The notes under the pieces are model-generated. The model saw only the letters and a list, made by a program, of their open reading frames with translations. It was not told the origin of the DNA and made no database searches. A program made the position numbers and the translations under genes. Shown here piece after piece: positions 7,964 to 16,944 of a stretch of 64,000 nt of DNA. How positions within the stretch are numbered: position 1 is the first letter of the stretch; each line of letters opens with the position of its first letter. The DNA is from Myxococcales bacterium (lineage in GTDB: Bacteria; Myxococcota_C; UBA6777). The stretch spans positions 248,001 through 312,000 of the forward strand of contig JACKEL010000001.1 in assembly GCA_020632975.1 (NCBI GenBank), written 5' to 3'.

Positions 7964-9784
7964 TTAACGCCAGATCACTTCGCTAGACCAAGCGCTTGGC
8001 CAAGCTTGCCCTTTGTTTCCAGGGATCTCGCTTCCATCAGGCGCACACACAAAGTTCTCGAGATCTGCAAATCCTCGCTCTTCACTGACTTTCCCATCGC
8101 GTTGTCGCATGGGTTGGATCTTCCCACCCAAATGCAGAAAAGCCACGTCGTGCGGTCCAGGCCGCAGATCCACCAGATCGCCTTTTTGTTTGGCGTTCAT
8201 CAACTGTTCCTCGTTGCCGATGGGATCAGCGACGGTCTTCGCCTTGAGCGTCCAAACCAACACAGTACTGGGGTCTTGATCAGGATACAGCTTCTTCAAA
8301 AGGTCCTGATGACCGTAGAATTGCTTCCCTGTATCATTTTGGTTGACGGGACCTGCCATCATGCAGATACCAGCGAGAAGATCGCAGCCTTCAGGGATAC
8401 CCGTGACCCCCATGATCTCGCAATAAAGGGCGCTACGCGCAGAAGATGCTCCAACAGCCCGCAACGCACGCTTCCAAGCGATGCCTTCTTTGGCGATGGC
8501 TTGTGGCGAAAGACCTCCCAAGTAGATCCGCTGACCAGCCAAAGCAAACGCTTTTCTTCCGCGCGCAACAGCACGGCTCAGTGCTTTACCAGTGGGAAGA
8601 TCCAGCCAAAGTGGGATGTCATGCATCGCAAGATCCGTCACTTCTTCGAGCATCTTCCGTACTTCGCGGATCCGCTCTTTTCCGCCGGGCGTCAACACGT
8701 CGATGCGTTCGAGCAAAAGGAGAGACTTGGTTTTCTCGCGATCCACCCCCGCCCAGTGACCAAAAGCGTTGTAGGCTGCGCGCCCTGCCATCGCCGTAAA
8801 GTCATCAGAGACATCCATATCTTGGCGTTTCTGGTAGGGAGCGGGAGCTTTTTCTTCTTGGTTCACACCAGGTTGGATGCGCTCGCTGCGAAAAGACAAG
8901 AGGTTGGCCCCCAGCTTACGAAACAAAGCACGCGGCATCTGGACTTGTTCTTCTGTGGGAACCTCCCCCACCTGCGCCACCAAAGCAATCCGCCATCCCT
9001 GCGCGCGATCTTGCACACTCAATCCACACAATGCATTGATTTGACGAAGGATCTTGATCTGCTCCGCCGTCTGTTTGTCTTCACAAAAAGGCGCCATAAA
9101 GACTTGTGCCTTGCGTTTTCCCTCCGACGCAACCACCGCAGCCCGCTCCATCGCATCTGCCAAGATCCCCAAGTGAAGCTGTTGTAGGTAACCGATCGAT
9201 GGGATGTCATCTGCATGAAGCAGCTTCTTTCGCAGCGCACGCAGCGGGATCGTCAAAAAGTTTAACAAAGGCTTGTGCCCCAAGATCGTCAAAAGCATCG
9301 TAAATGCCGTACGATAGGGACGAGAGAACACCACATGCGTGTAAGAAGCATCGTCCAAAACAGGCGCATCCAAAGGTCGAAGTTGGCGAAGCAAACCAGC
9401 CAACTCCACGGACTCTTTGGGCCCCAAAGTCACTTGGCGATGGCCGCGAAAGTTTGTGGACTGTCGTGCGCTCAAAACCCCCAAAGCGGACTCTTCAAAC
9501 AAAGCCTGCTCTGTGACTTCCCCAACCCCAACAAAACGCGATGGACGCTCCAAAGACAACAACGCCATCGCTTCTTGCGCTTCTTCTTTTTCCAAACGAA
9601 CCCGTGTGCGATACCCCACAGGCGACGAAGACTCCAAAGCATCGGGCAAAGAGTAACGTGTGCGTCGCTCTCCTTTGGCGGCAAAGTTCGCATCCCGCTG
9701 AACCCACTGTTCTTGCGCAGGAGGCTCAATCAACACCACATCCAAAGGTTTCTGTTGATAAGGTAAAGGAGAACGACCTTGCAT
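7964..9784 (-). CDS. Hypothetical protein, 606 residues, family not recognised
   Basis: I do not recognise this protein. It has no signal peptide or membrane segment and a basic, helix-rich middle (about residues 170-260). A conserved-looking section lies around 345-470, with AGRAAYNAFGHWAG, WLDLPTGKALSRAVARGR and GQRIYLGGL. The C-terminal part is proline- and glycine-containing and ends in a Trp-rich tail, SAWSSEVIWR. The opening phrase LDVVLIEPPAQEQW looks like a beta strand plus loop. It is read divergently from nothing nearby, and both neighbours converge on or run parallel to it with short gaps. ATG 9784 is preceded by AGAGGG. A 393-codon ORF on the opposite strand is judged a shadow because of its low-complexity His/Gln/Arg composition. 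Confidence 0.7.
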   Translation of the reverse strand: MQGRSPLPYQQKPLDVVLIEPPAQEQWVQRDANFAAKGERRTRYSLPDALESSSPVGYRTRVRLEKEEAQEAMALLSLERPSRFVGVGEVTEQALFEESALGVLSARQSTNFRGHRQVTLGPKESVELAGLLRQLRPLDAPVLDDASYTHVVFSRPYRTAFTMLLTILGHKPLLNFLTIPLRALRKKLLHADDIPSIGYLQQLHLGILADAMERAAVVASEGKRKAQVFMAPFCEDKQTAEQIKILRQINALCGLSVQDRAQGWRIALVAQVGEVPTEEQVQMPRALFRKLGANLLSFRSERIQPGVNQEEKAPAPYQKRQDMDVSDDFTAMAGRAAYNAFGHWAGVDREKTKSLLLLERIDVLTPGGKERIREVRKMLEEVTDLAMHDIPLWLDLPTGKALSRAVARGRKAFALAGQRIYLGGLSPQAIAKEGIAWKRALRAVGASSARSALYCEIMGVTGIPEGCDLLAGICMMAGPVNQNDTGKQFYGHQDLLKKLYPDQDPSTVLVWTLKAKTVADPIGNEEQLMNAKQKGDLVDLRPGPHDVAFLHLGGKIQPMRQRDGKVSEERGFADLENFVCAPDGSEIPGNKGQAWPSAWSSEVIWR

Positions 9785-9895
9785 GATTTTTTCCCTCTTT
9801 TTGCCACGTTAGAAGAACCCCTCGTTCTTGCTCTTGCCGTGGGGCTGCGAAAGTGGCGCCATACTACCCAGGGAACATGCAGTGTCAAGCCAAAC

Positions 9896-10549
9896 CTACC
9901 AGCGTGCCATCAAGCCTGTATTCAAGCCCACATCGTACACCATCGTGTCTGCGATATAGACCGCGCTTCCGTGCACTTCCAACACAAAACCCCAGTGCTT
10001 GTCGAACCAGATGTCAGCCCCAGCGATCGCTGTAGCCCCCGCTCCTACGTAAGTTCCAGCAGCAGGAGTAGAAGTATGGACAACTTCGCCTTCTGTGACT
10101 TCGTGCTCTGTCGTGCTTGGGTTGACCGTCTCAACTTCCAAAGTGGCGCCGATCCCCACAAAAAAGACGACCGTTGAGTTGAGATAGAAAGGAAACTTCA
10201 AGATCAAGTCGATGGGCATGGTCATGCCATGATGAGACTCGAAAAAGTGAAACTCCAATTCCAACTCCAAACGGTGCGGGATCAACGCGTACTCAAAGGA
10301 AAGCGAGCCGCCCAACAAAGTCCCCAAAAGCCCGTCATTCCCTGTAAAAGCCGCTGCGCTACCAAACTTGGCGCTCAAAAAGAAACGAGGAACATAACCA
10401 TGCGGATCGTGTGTGCCGTGGTTGCTCTCTGCTGAACTTTTCGTGATTTGGGCTTCCCCACCATGCTCAGAAGCCTCTGCTTGAGAAAACATCCCCATCC
10501 ATCCGAGGAAAAACAAGATGCCGATCGCTTTCATCGCTTGGCTACGCAT
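9896..10549 (-). CDS. Small secreted, probably outer-membrane beta-barrel protein
   Basis: A 217-residue protein whose start MRSQAMKAIGILFFLGWMGM is a typical Sec signal ending near QAEA-SEHGGEAQ. The mature part alternates hydrophobic and polar residues and Gly-rich turns, e.g. SLSFEYALIPHRLELELEF, FPFYLNSTVVFFVGIGATLE and WFDKHWGFVLEVHG. It lacks Cys and ends in an aromatic residue (W), all in keeping with an outer-membrane barrel. ATG 10549 has GGAGG directly upstream; a longer frame reaches 10633 but has no signal logic. A histidine-rich stretch just after the signal (HGGE, NHGTHDPHG) could bind metal. Function unknown. Confidence 0.7.
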   Translation of the reverse strand: MRSQAMKAIGILFFLGWMGMFSQAEASEHGGEAQITKSSAESNHGTHDPHGYVPRFFLSAKFGSAAAFTGNDGLLGTLLGGSLSFEYALIPHRLELELEFHFFESHHGMTMPIDLILKFPFYLNSTVVFFVGIGATLEVETVNPSTTEHEVTEGEVVHTSTPAAGTYVGAGATAIAGADIWFDKHWGFVLEVHGSAVYIADTMVYDVGLNTGLMARW

Positions 10550-10888
10550 GGCAGAACCTCCAGAACTCTTACCGTTTCTTGATTGAGTGTGTTGTGTGAG
10601 AACATCTTGGCCCTTACGCATCAAACAGGCCAAAACCCTTTGATTTTATTTTCTGTTTAAAATCAAAACACTTACCCCAACCCAAACGCCCCATCCCCCC
10701 AGAAACAACAAAGAGCAACGCAAACCGTACAACAAAATGATGCAAGACGTTTCGCGCCTTTGCGCATCATCTTGAAACGGGCCTCAACAAAAATGTTTAG
10801 AAAAAACGGACAAAACCCAAATCGCGCTGCGTCATAAAAAACGCCTCGTTGAATAAGCATTTTTTGTAGCATCGACAAAGGATTGGTT
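10550..10888. promoter_or_regulatory. Divergent promoter region with a 10-bp inverted repeat
   Basis: The gap lies between the leftward secreted protein and the rightward lipoprotein. It holds a perfect inverted repeat at 10639-10648 and 10658-10667 (TTTGATTTTA / TAAAATCAAA, 9-base spacer), about 90 bp upstream of the leftward start. It could be an operator; there is no T-run placing it as a terminator for a known gene. The rest is unremarkable and moderately AT rich. Confidence 0.35.
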
Positions 10889-12229
10889 ATGCAGAAGAAT
10901 TTGAAGTTATTTTTGTTTTTTGTTTTTTGTTTTCTATCCGTAGGCGTGGGTTGTGGTCCCAGCCTTTTGTGCGGGGAAGGCACACAGCCGCAAGATGGCA
11001 AGTGCATCCCTGCCTATTCCAAGCTCCAATGTGGCGCAGACACCGTTGAAAAAGATGGCATCTGCGTACCCTCTTTTGAAAAGCGCGAGTGTGGCGAGGG
11101 TACGGTCTTCCAAGACGGCCGATGCGTGCCCGCCTACGAAAAACGCGAGTGTGGTACAGGCACGACCTTGCAAGACGGCATCTGCGTGCCCGCTTACACC
11201 AAACTTGAGTGCGGTGTAGGTACTGTCGAAAAAGAAGGTCAGTGCTTCCCCGAAAAAAGCCTTGAATGTGGTGCTGGAACCACCGAAAAAGACGAGCGTT
11301 GCCTCCCCGAAGATCCCTCAGAACACTGCGGCCCAGGCAAGGTCCTCATCGGCGACAAGTGCGTTGCCCCCAAAGGCCAGTGGCTCTATCTCCCCTTTGC
11401 CAATGGAAAAACCGTCAACGTCTCCCAAGGCCACCATGGAACCCTGTCTCACAGTGGTAACTCCATGTACGCACTTGACTTTCCAACCCCTGAAGGAACC
11501 CCGATCCTCGCAGCGCGCGGTGGTGTCGTGGTGGGCGTCAAAGGTGACTCCCAAACAGGTTGCGGCAATGGTAGCTGCGGAAACCTCGCAAACTACGTCT
11601 ACATCGACCATGGCGATGGCACGGTTGCACGTTATCTGCACCTTCAGTACCAAGGCCCCCAAGTCGCAGTCGGCGATGTCGTCTGTCGCGGTCAGCTGAT
11701 CGGTCTATCAGGCAACACGGGCTTTTCAACAGGTCCCCACCTTCACCTTGAGATCATGGATATGTTTGATCGCTCTTTGCCCATCTATTTCGAGGAGTTA
11801 CGAGAAAGCAACGCTGGCGTGATCTATCCCAACTCCCGCGTCACTTCCCAAAATGTCGCCCCTGAAAACTGTGGTGGAGCAGCACGTTATACACAGTGCG
11901 CAGAAGACTCGTTTTCTTACCGCGCTGTGATCTTCGATCAGCCCCTTCCCTGCTCAGGGATCAAACGTGGCCAACTGTACCAAGTCTCAGGCACAGTCCC
12001 CACAGATCGAAGCGGCCTGCAAGTCTCTTTCCGCGATAATAGCGGCGCTTGGCAAAGTCGTTGTGTGAAAGCTGAAGAAGGCAAGTTTACCGTCGATCTT
12101 TACTGGCCAGAGAACGCACCCACTGGATACGAATATCTATTCTTTTCAGCTGCTTATTATATCGACGATACAAACTGTGGCAGTGTCCCAGGCTGGACCT
12201 CTTCGATGCGGATCTGGATCGGCCCCTGA
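10889..12229 (+). CDS. Cys-repeat M23 (LytM-type) peptidase, probable lipoprotein
   Basis: A 446-residue protein. Residues 1-21 are a hydrophobic leader reaching Cys22 (SVGVGC), a poor but possible lipobox. Residues 28-160 hold seven tandem units of about 20 residues, each CGxGT-x4-DGxCxP followed by AYxK and the next Cys. This gives two cysteines per unit, like short EGF-like or tyrosine-kinase-EGF-like modules. Residues 165-295 are an M23 peptidase: His188 and Asp197 in HSGNSMYALDF, and GPHLHLE with His284 and His286, as expected of zinc-dependent glycyl or DD-endopeptidases. A beta-rich C-terminal domain of 120 residues with further Cys follows. It probably acts on peptidoglycan in the periplasm or at the surface. 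The frame opens at a TTG (10883), but ATG 10889 is the natural start. Confidence 0.82.
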   Translation: MQKNLKLFLFFVFCFLSVGVGCGPSLLCGEGTQPQDGKCIPAYSKLQCGADTVEKDGICVPSFEKRECGEGTVFQDGRCVPAYEKRECGTGTTLQDGICVPAYTKLECGVGTVEKEGQCFPEKSLECGAGTTEKDERCLPEDPSEHCGPGKVLIGDKCVAPKGQWLYLPFANGKTVNVSQGHHGTLSHSGNSMYALDFPTPEGTPILAARGGVVVGVKGDSQTGCGNGSCGNLANYVYIDHGDGTVARYLHLQYQGPQVAVGDVVCRGQLIGLSGNTGFSTGPHLHLEIMDMFDRSLPIYFEELRESNAGVIYPNSRVTSQNVAPENCGGAARYTQCAEDSFSYRAVIFDQPLPCSGIKRGQLYQVSGTVPTDRSGLQVSFRDNSGAWQSRCVKAEEGKFTVDLYWPENAPTGYEYLFFSAAYYIDDTNCGSVPGWTSSMRIWIGP

Positions 12230-12252
12230 TCAGGGCTTTTCCTTCGTTGAGG

Positions 12253-13119
12253 TCAAGCGAGTTCTTCCCCAAGGATCTTGCGCACAGCAACGCTCGCACA
12301 GGCCAAGCCAAAGGCCCCTGTCACGAAGCTTGCGGTACCATAAATCAGTGCGCGGTTCTCGCAGGAGTGGTAGTCATTTTTCCCACCTGGACACACACAG
12401 CGAAAGCCCTGTCCACCGTCATAATGCAGTTCTTGGGGGTCTCGCACGGCCTCTGAAGAGTAAACGGCGGTCACACCGTAAGAACCCTTCATAGGAAAGT
12501 CATACTTTTGTCGTAGGATCTTGCGAATGGCCGCAGCCAGCGGGTCCACGCGCGTTTCAGAAAGATCATTGATCTGGATGCGTGTGGGGTCCATCCTTCC
12601 TGACGCTCCTGTTGAGGTCACGAGAGGAAGCCCTCGTTCGACGCACTGCGCGATCAGATGGCACTTTGCGGTGATGTTATCGATGGCATCCACCACAAAT
12701 TCAACGGGGTACGCCAACAACTCATCCGCATTGCTAGCCATGTAAAACTTTTCAATGGGGATCACTTCCGCTTGGGGATTGATCAGCTGCAAACGTTCAG
12801 CAAGCACGCTCGCCTTGTAACGACCGATGGTTCCCTTCATGGATTGAAGCTGACGGTTGGTGTTTGTGATGCAGATACGGTCAAAATCCACGAGGTATAT
12901 CCGCCCCACACCACTGCGCACCAAAGACTCCGCAGCAAATGAGCCAACGCCCCCAAGCCCGATCACCATCACAGATGCATCAAGCAAACGACGCATCCCA
13001 CCATCCCCAACCAACCGACCCATTCGGTCAAAGCGGCGATGCAAACGATATTCATCTTCGATCTCTTGGGCGTCAGCTTGCGCCAAGAGAGCTTCTTCTT
13101 TGATCACAACAGAAGACAT
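12253..13119 (-). CDS. tcdA: tRNA threonylcarbamoyladenosine dehydratase TcdA
   Basis: A 288-residue E1/ThiF-like ATP-dependent enzyme that cyclises the t6A base at position 37 of ANN-reading tRNAs to ct6A. The N-terminal segment RRFDRMGRLVGDGGMRRLL leads into the Rossmann motif VMVIGLGGVGSFAAESL. Then come the family signatures LVDFDRICITNTNRQLQ and FVVDAIDNITAKCHLI. Length is close to E. coli CsdL/TcdA (about 270). It is followed 10 bp later on the same strand by nothing and preceded by the TatD-family gene, whose stop lies 10 bp before the tcdA start, so the two are co-transcribed. The segment RCVCPGG near residue 245 is also found in the family. Confidence 0.9.
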   Translation of the reverse strand: MSSVVIKEEALLAQADAQEIEDEYRLHRRFDRMGRLVGDGGMRRLLDASVMVIGLGGVGSFAAESLVRSGVGRIYLVDFDRICITNTNRQLQSMKGTIGRYKASVLAERLQLINPQAEVIPIEKFYMASNADELLAYPVEFVVDAIDNITAKCHLIAQCVERGLPLVTSTGASGRMDPTRIQINDLSETRVDPLAAAIRKILRQKYDFPMKGSYGVTAVYSSEAVRDPQELHYDGGQGFRCVCPGGKNDYHSCENRALIYGTASFVTGAFGLACASVAVRKILGEELA

Positions 13120-13129
13120 CTCAGCAGTC

Positions 13130-13945
13130 CTATCTCTTACGATTTCCGAGAAAAAACAGACGCTTTGTATTTTGTGCGGTGAGCGTCTTCACGTGTTGTA
13201 GCGTCACACCGCGCAAAAACGCAAGCTCCTCCAACACGATCTCCAAAAAAGCAGGCTCATTTTGTTCCACGAGACCTCGCTTGGAAAAAGGCAACATATC
13301 GGGTGCATCTGTCTCACACAGCAACCATGCCTCATCGATCAACTGTGCCGCCCGCCGTTGCTTTTTGGCTTGGGGTGATGTCACCCCACCGCCAAAAGAA
13401 AGAAAAAGTCCGAGTCCAGCATAAGCCTTTGCAACCTCAAGGCTCCCTGAAAAGGCGTGCACCATCCCTCCACGAGCAGGGACGCCATCTTTACGCAACC
13501 AAGAGAGGGCTTGTTCATGCGCCTGCACCACGTGCAAGACGACAGGCAACGAAGCCTCCCGCGCCATCGCAAGTTGCGCACGAAAGGCATCTTCTTGTTG
13601 CGCGAAGCTTTCAGGGGCTACGCGCCGCGAACGATCGAGGCCGATCTCACCAAGACCCACCAACCAGTCAGCCTCTCTTTGCGAAGCGAGCGTCTGTTCA
13701 AGTTGGGCCAACATCTCTTGCAGCGCCTCTTTTTCTGCCGCCGCTGCAATCCACGGGTGCACCCCATACGTCACAAAGAGACGTCCTGGATAACGAGCCG
13801 CAAGCTCTGCTTGGCGCGACCATCCTTGTGGGTCCACGCCTGCCAAGATCATCCCTTCAAGGCCAGCATCCCAAGCGCGTTGTAGGATCTGCTCTCGCGA
13901 CGTATCCAAGCGTGGATCGTCCAGATGGCAGTGCGCATCAAACAT
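13130..13945 (-). CDS. TatD-family metal-dependent deoxyribonuclease
   Basis: A 271-residue TIM-barrel hydrolase. The start MFDAHCHLDD carries the HxH metal ligands. VGLGEIGLDRSR holds the Glu ligand, LPVVLHVVQAHEQAL a His, MVHAFSGSLEVA another His, and CETDAPDML the final Asp. Family members are metal-dependent DNases or exonucleases with roles in DNA repair and turnover. ATG 13945 has GGAGGAG just upstream; the frame extends nine codons further but without a ribosome site. It lies directly upstream of tcdA on the same strand with a 10-bp gap. Confidence 0.9.
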   Translation of the reverse strand: MFDAHCHLDDPRLDTSREQILQRAWDAGLEGMILAGVDPQGWSRQAELAARYPGRLFVTYGVHPWIAAAAEKEALQEMLAQLEQTLASQREADWLVGLGEIGLDRSRRVAPESFAQQEDAFRAQLAMAREASLPVVLHVVQAHEQALSWLRKDGVPARGGMVHAFSGSLEVAKAYAGLGLFLSFGGGVTSPQAKKQRRAAQLIDEAWLLCETDAPDMLPFSKRGLVEQNEPAFLEIVLEELAFLRGVTLQHVKTLTAQNTKRLFFLGNRKR

Positions 13946-14056
13946 TTTGCTCCTCCTCAACAAGCGCCCCAAAAACGCTTGTTGACCGAATTCTTCGCGG
14001 TGTTATAGTGGGACTTGGTTTTGCTTGAGGGGTTTGCACACGTAAAGAGCCATTTT

Positions 14057-16903
14057 ATGCCGTCTGACAAGCCTTTGCCATCACCGCGCCCAGAAGAAGA
14101 AGAGACCTTCCAACACGCTTCTCTGAAAGAAGGCTCCGAGGAAGAAATATCTGACGCTTCATCATCGGTCGTGCCTGTTCCAGATCGGCATCCTCCTCGG
14201 GGGACGCCAGTGGGTCGCTACATCCTCTTGGAGCCGATCTCCAGTGGGGCTGTGGGGACAGTGTATACCGCCTACGATCCCGATTTGGATCGCAAACTCG
14301 CCGTCAAACTTCTACGGCTGGATCTCCATCATTACCAAGACCCTGTCGAAGCAGAGGCCCGTATCCAACGTGAAGCCCGCTCGATGGCGCGCCTTTCACA
14401 TCCCAATGTCGTTCAGGTCTATGACACGGGCCGCTTTGGTACCCAACACTTTATCGCAATGGAGTTTGTGGCAGGCAACACCCTGAAACGATGGATGCAA
14501 GCTCCACGCTCTCTTAAATCGATCATTCGGGCTTTTCTGCAAGCTGGGCGCGGACTACAAGCCGCCCACGAAGCCAACCTCATCCACCGCGACTTCAAAC
14601 CTGCAAACGTACTTCAACGGGAAGACGGTAGCTTTTGCGTTGTGGACTTTGGCCTTGCCCGCGGAAACTTCCGTCAATCGGACAATCATCATGTCATCAC
14701 CCCAAGCGGTAGCTACGATGAGATCCCCGAAGATTACAAGCTGTTGGATCTCGACATCTCCCTGACAGAGCCCGGTCAAGTCATGGGAACCCCAGCTTAT
14801 ATGGCTCCCGAACAGCTCAATGGACAAGAAAGCGACGAACGAACCGATCAGTTCGCCTTTTGCGTAAGCTTGTACGAAGCTATCTATGGCGAACGTCCCT
14901 TTTTTGGGCACTCTCTCGAAGCGCGCACCCAAGCCCATCTCCAAGTCAACCAATCGCGCAGCAAACGCGGTTTCTCTGTCCCCAAATGGTTGCGCTGGAT
15001 CCTCCAACGTGGCCTATCCCCTGAACGTAGTTCACGTTTTCCCAACATACGCTTCCTGCTGGATGAGATCGAAGACGGTTTGCGGCGTGAGCGCGAGCAA
15101 AGTCGGTGGATCCGCATGGGCATCCTTTGGGTGATCTTGGCGGCGAGTTTTGCGGCTTGGTATCTCTTTTTCCCTTCTCCCAAGCCCTGCACAAACATCC
15201 AATCCTTCACGCTTCCTTTGTGGAACCCCACCGTCAAACAAGAACTCCAACAAGCCTTTCAACAAACCAAGCTGCCTTTCGCCACCCAAGCTTGGGAACG
15301 GGCTGTACACGCCATCGAAAAGTACGATAAAGACTGGCAAAAACAGTACACAGAAGCTTGTCGAGCAACACACGTCTACAAAGAACAACCTTACGAGATC
15401 CTTGCGTTGCGCACACAGTGCTTGCGCGAACACCTCCACCAGTTTTCCTCTCTGCTCAAGATCTTCCGCAAAGCAGACACCAAACTCGTCGAAAGCGCAG
15501 TACGCAGTATCTACCAGCTCGACCCCATCGAAAACTGCAAAGACATCAATACCTTACGACGCACCAAGACTGTACTCTTGAACAAAGAGCAAAGACAACA
15601 GATCCAAAAGCTCTACAAGCAACTCGCTCTTGCCAAAGCCCTCCATGACACGGGCAAGATGCGCGAAGGCTTCGAAGCCATCAAAGAACTCTTACAACAA
15701 GAAAAAAAGCTCTCCTACCTCCCCATCGAAGCGGATGCGCTACGTTGGAAAGCGATCTTTCTCCACTTCCAAGGGCAAGGCCGCAAAGCATACGACACAG
15801 CCCTCCAAGCGCTATGGAAAGCCGTGCGCTTGAATGACATCCGCTTGCAAGCCCTGATCTACCTTGAGTTGCACCAACTCGCCCAAGATCTCGCACGCTA
15901 CGATGAAGCCGAACAGTTCGCACGTTACGTCGAAGCCTTGCTTCCCCTACTCAAAGATCCATCCGTGATCCGTATCCGTTTGGCCCGTAGCCGCGGCGTG
16001 ATGGCTTATTATCGCGGCCAATATCCCCAAGCCCTCAAGATGTTTTTGCAAGCCTACGAAGACTCAAACAAATACCTCAACCCCGCTCACCCCCAACGCG
16101 GCCATATCCTCAATGCTTTGGGGGCCGCGCACCGCAAAAACAACCGACCTGACCTTGCCATCGACTTTTACCAACGCGCGATCAAACTCACGATCGATGC
16201 CCAAGGCCCCGGCCATCCGTTCATCTCTAGCATCGAAAACAACCTCGCCAACATCTACATGGAAAATCAACAATATGGCACCGCACTGCGACTCCAAAGA
16301 AGCGCCCTCCGCCGCATCGAAGGTACAGTGCAAACCACCAACTCTCTGTTGCTCTATCTCCTCGGCAACATGGGCGTGACCTACACACACTTGCACAAGT
16401 GGAAACAAGCTCGAAAGTTCCTATTCCGCTCCAGGCGCCTGATCCTCAAGCTCTATGGCAAACAACACCCCCGCTTGGCCTCTAGCTATAGCCAAATCGG
16501 TTACTTCTACGCGGCCCAACGCAAGTACAAACCCGCCTTCAACAACTACACAAAGGCGGAGCTGATCTATCGAAAAAAGTTTAAAAAGCAAGGACATCCG
16601 ATCCTTGCAGAAGTCCTTACAGGCAAAGCAGAAGCTCTGTTTTTCTTGCGCCAATTTGCCGACTCTCTCGCGGCTGCCCTTGAAGCAAACGACCTTTTCA
16701 CTCGCTTTCAGCGTAAAGGGCAGTATTGCACGCGCAATCTTTTTATCCTTGCACAGCTCTACCACCGCCAAAGAAAACAGCGCCCTCGTGCAAGAAAGTT
16801 TGCGAAACAAGCACGGAGGTTTGCTAGACAAGCACAAGAATATTTCTCGCGCCTCGTCCAAAAAGATGCAATTCCACAATATATTCGGAAACTTCCCCCC
16901 TGA
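14057..16903 (+). CDS. Membrane Ser/Thr protein kinase with C-terminal TPR region
   Basis: A 948-residue protein. The kinase domain spans about 54-330: loop ISSGAVGTVY, Lys84 in AVKLL, HRDFKPAN with Asp179, DFG at 197-199, and APEQLNG. Residues of about 353-373 form a single membrane span (GILWVILAASFAAWYLFF). The 570-residue C-terminal region is helical with TPR units, e.g. GHILNALGAAHRKNNRPDLA, NNLANIYMENQQYGTALRLQ and SYSQIGYFYAAQRKYKPAF. The TPR part probably lies in the periplasm and receives or binds partners. The kinase part is cytoplasmic and likely active. The first Gly of the nucleotide loop is Ser. ATG 14057 is chosen over the TTG at 14015 because the extension has no ribosome site. 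It is the first of three rightward genes with short gaps. Confidence 0.87.
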   Translation: MPSDKPLPSPRPEEEETFQHASLKEGSEEEISDASSSVVPVPDRHPPRGTPVGRYILLEPISSGAVGTVYTAYDPDLDRKLAVKLLRLDLHHYQDPVEAEARIQREARSMARLSHPNVVQVYDTGRFGTQHFIAMEFVAGNTLKRWMQAPRSLKSIIRAFLQAGRGLQAAHEANLIHRDFKPANVLQREDGSFCVVDFGLARGNFRQSDNHHVITPSGSYDEIPEDYKLLDLDISLTEPGQVMGTPAYMAPEQLNGQESDERTDQFAFCVSLYEAIYGERPFFGHSLEARTQAHLQVNQSRSKRGFSVPKWLRWILQRGLSPERSSRFPNIRFLLDEIEDGLRREREQSRWIRMGILWVILAASFAAWYLFFPSPKPCTNIQSFTLPLWNPTVKQELQQAFQQTKLPFATQAWERAVHAIEKYDKDWQKQYTEACRATHVYKEQPYEILALRTQCLREHLHQFSSLLKIFRKADTKLVESAVRSIYQLDPIENCKDINTLRRTKTVLLNKEQRQQIQKLYKQLALAKALHDTGKMREGFEAIKELLQQEKKLSYLPIEADALRWKAIFLHFQGQGRKAYDTALQALWKAVRLNDIRLQALIYLELHQLAQDLARYDEAEQFARYVEALLPLLKDPSVIRIRLARSRGVMAYYRGQYPQALKMFLQAYEDSNKYLNPAHPQRGHILNALGAAHRKNNRPDLAIDFYQRAIKLTIDAQGPGHPFISSIENNLANIYMENQQYGTALRLQRSALRRIEGTVQTTNSLLLYLLGNMGVTYTHLHKWKQARKFLFRSRRLILKLYGKQHPRLASSYSQIGYFYAAQRKYKPAFNNYTKAELIYRKKFKKQGHPILAEVLTGKAEALFFLRQFADSLAAALEANDLFTRFQRKGQYCTRNLFILAQLYHRQRKQRPRARKFAKQARRFARQAQEYFSRLVQKDAIPQYIRKLPP

Positions 16904-16944
16904 GTTCTCGTATAAATGGCCTCTATCGAGCCAAGGAGAAAGCT

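Noticed and set aside
8006..9187. 393-codon plus-strand ORF opposite the 606-residue protein
   Set aside because: Low-complexity shadow composition and no ribosome site.
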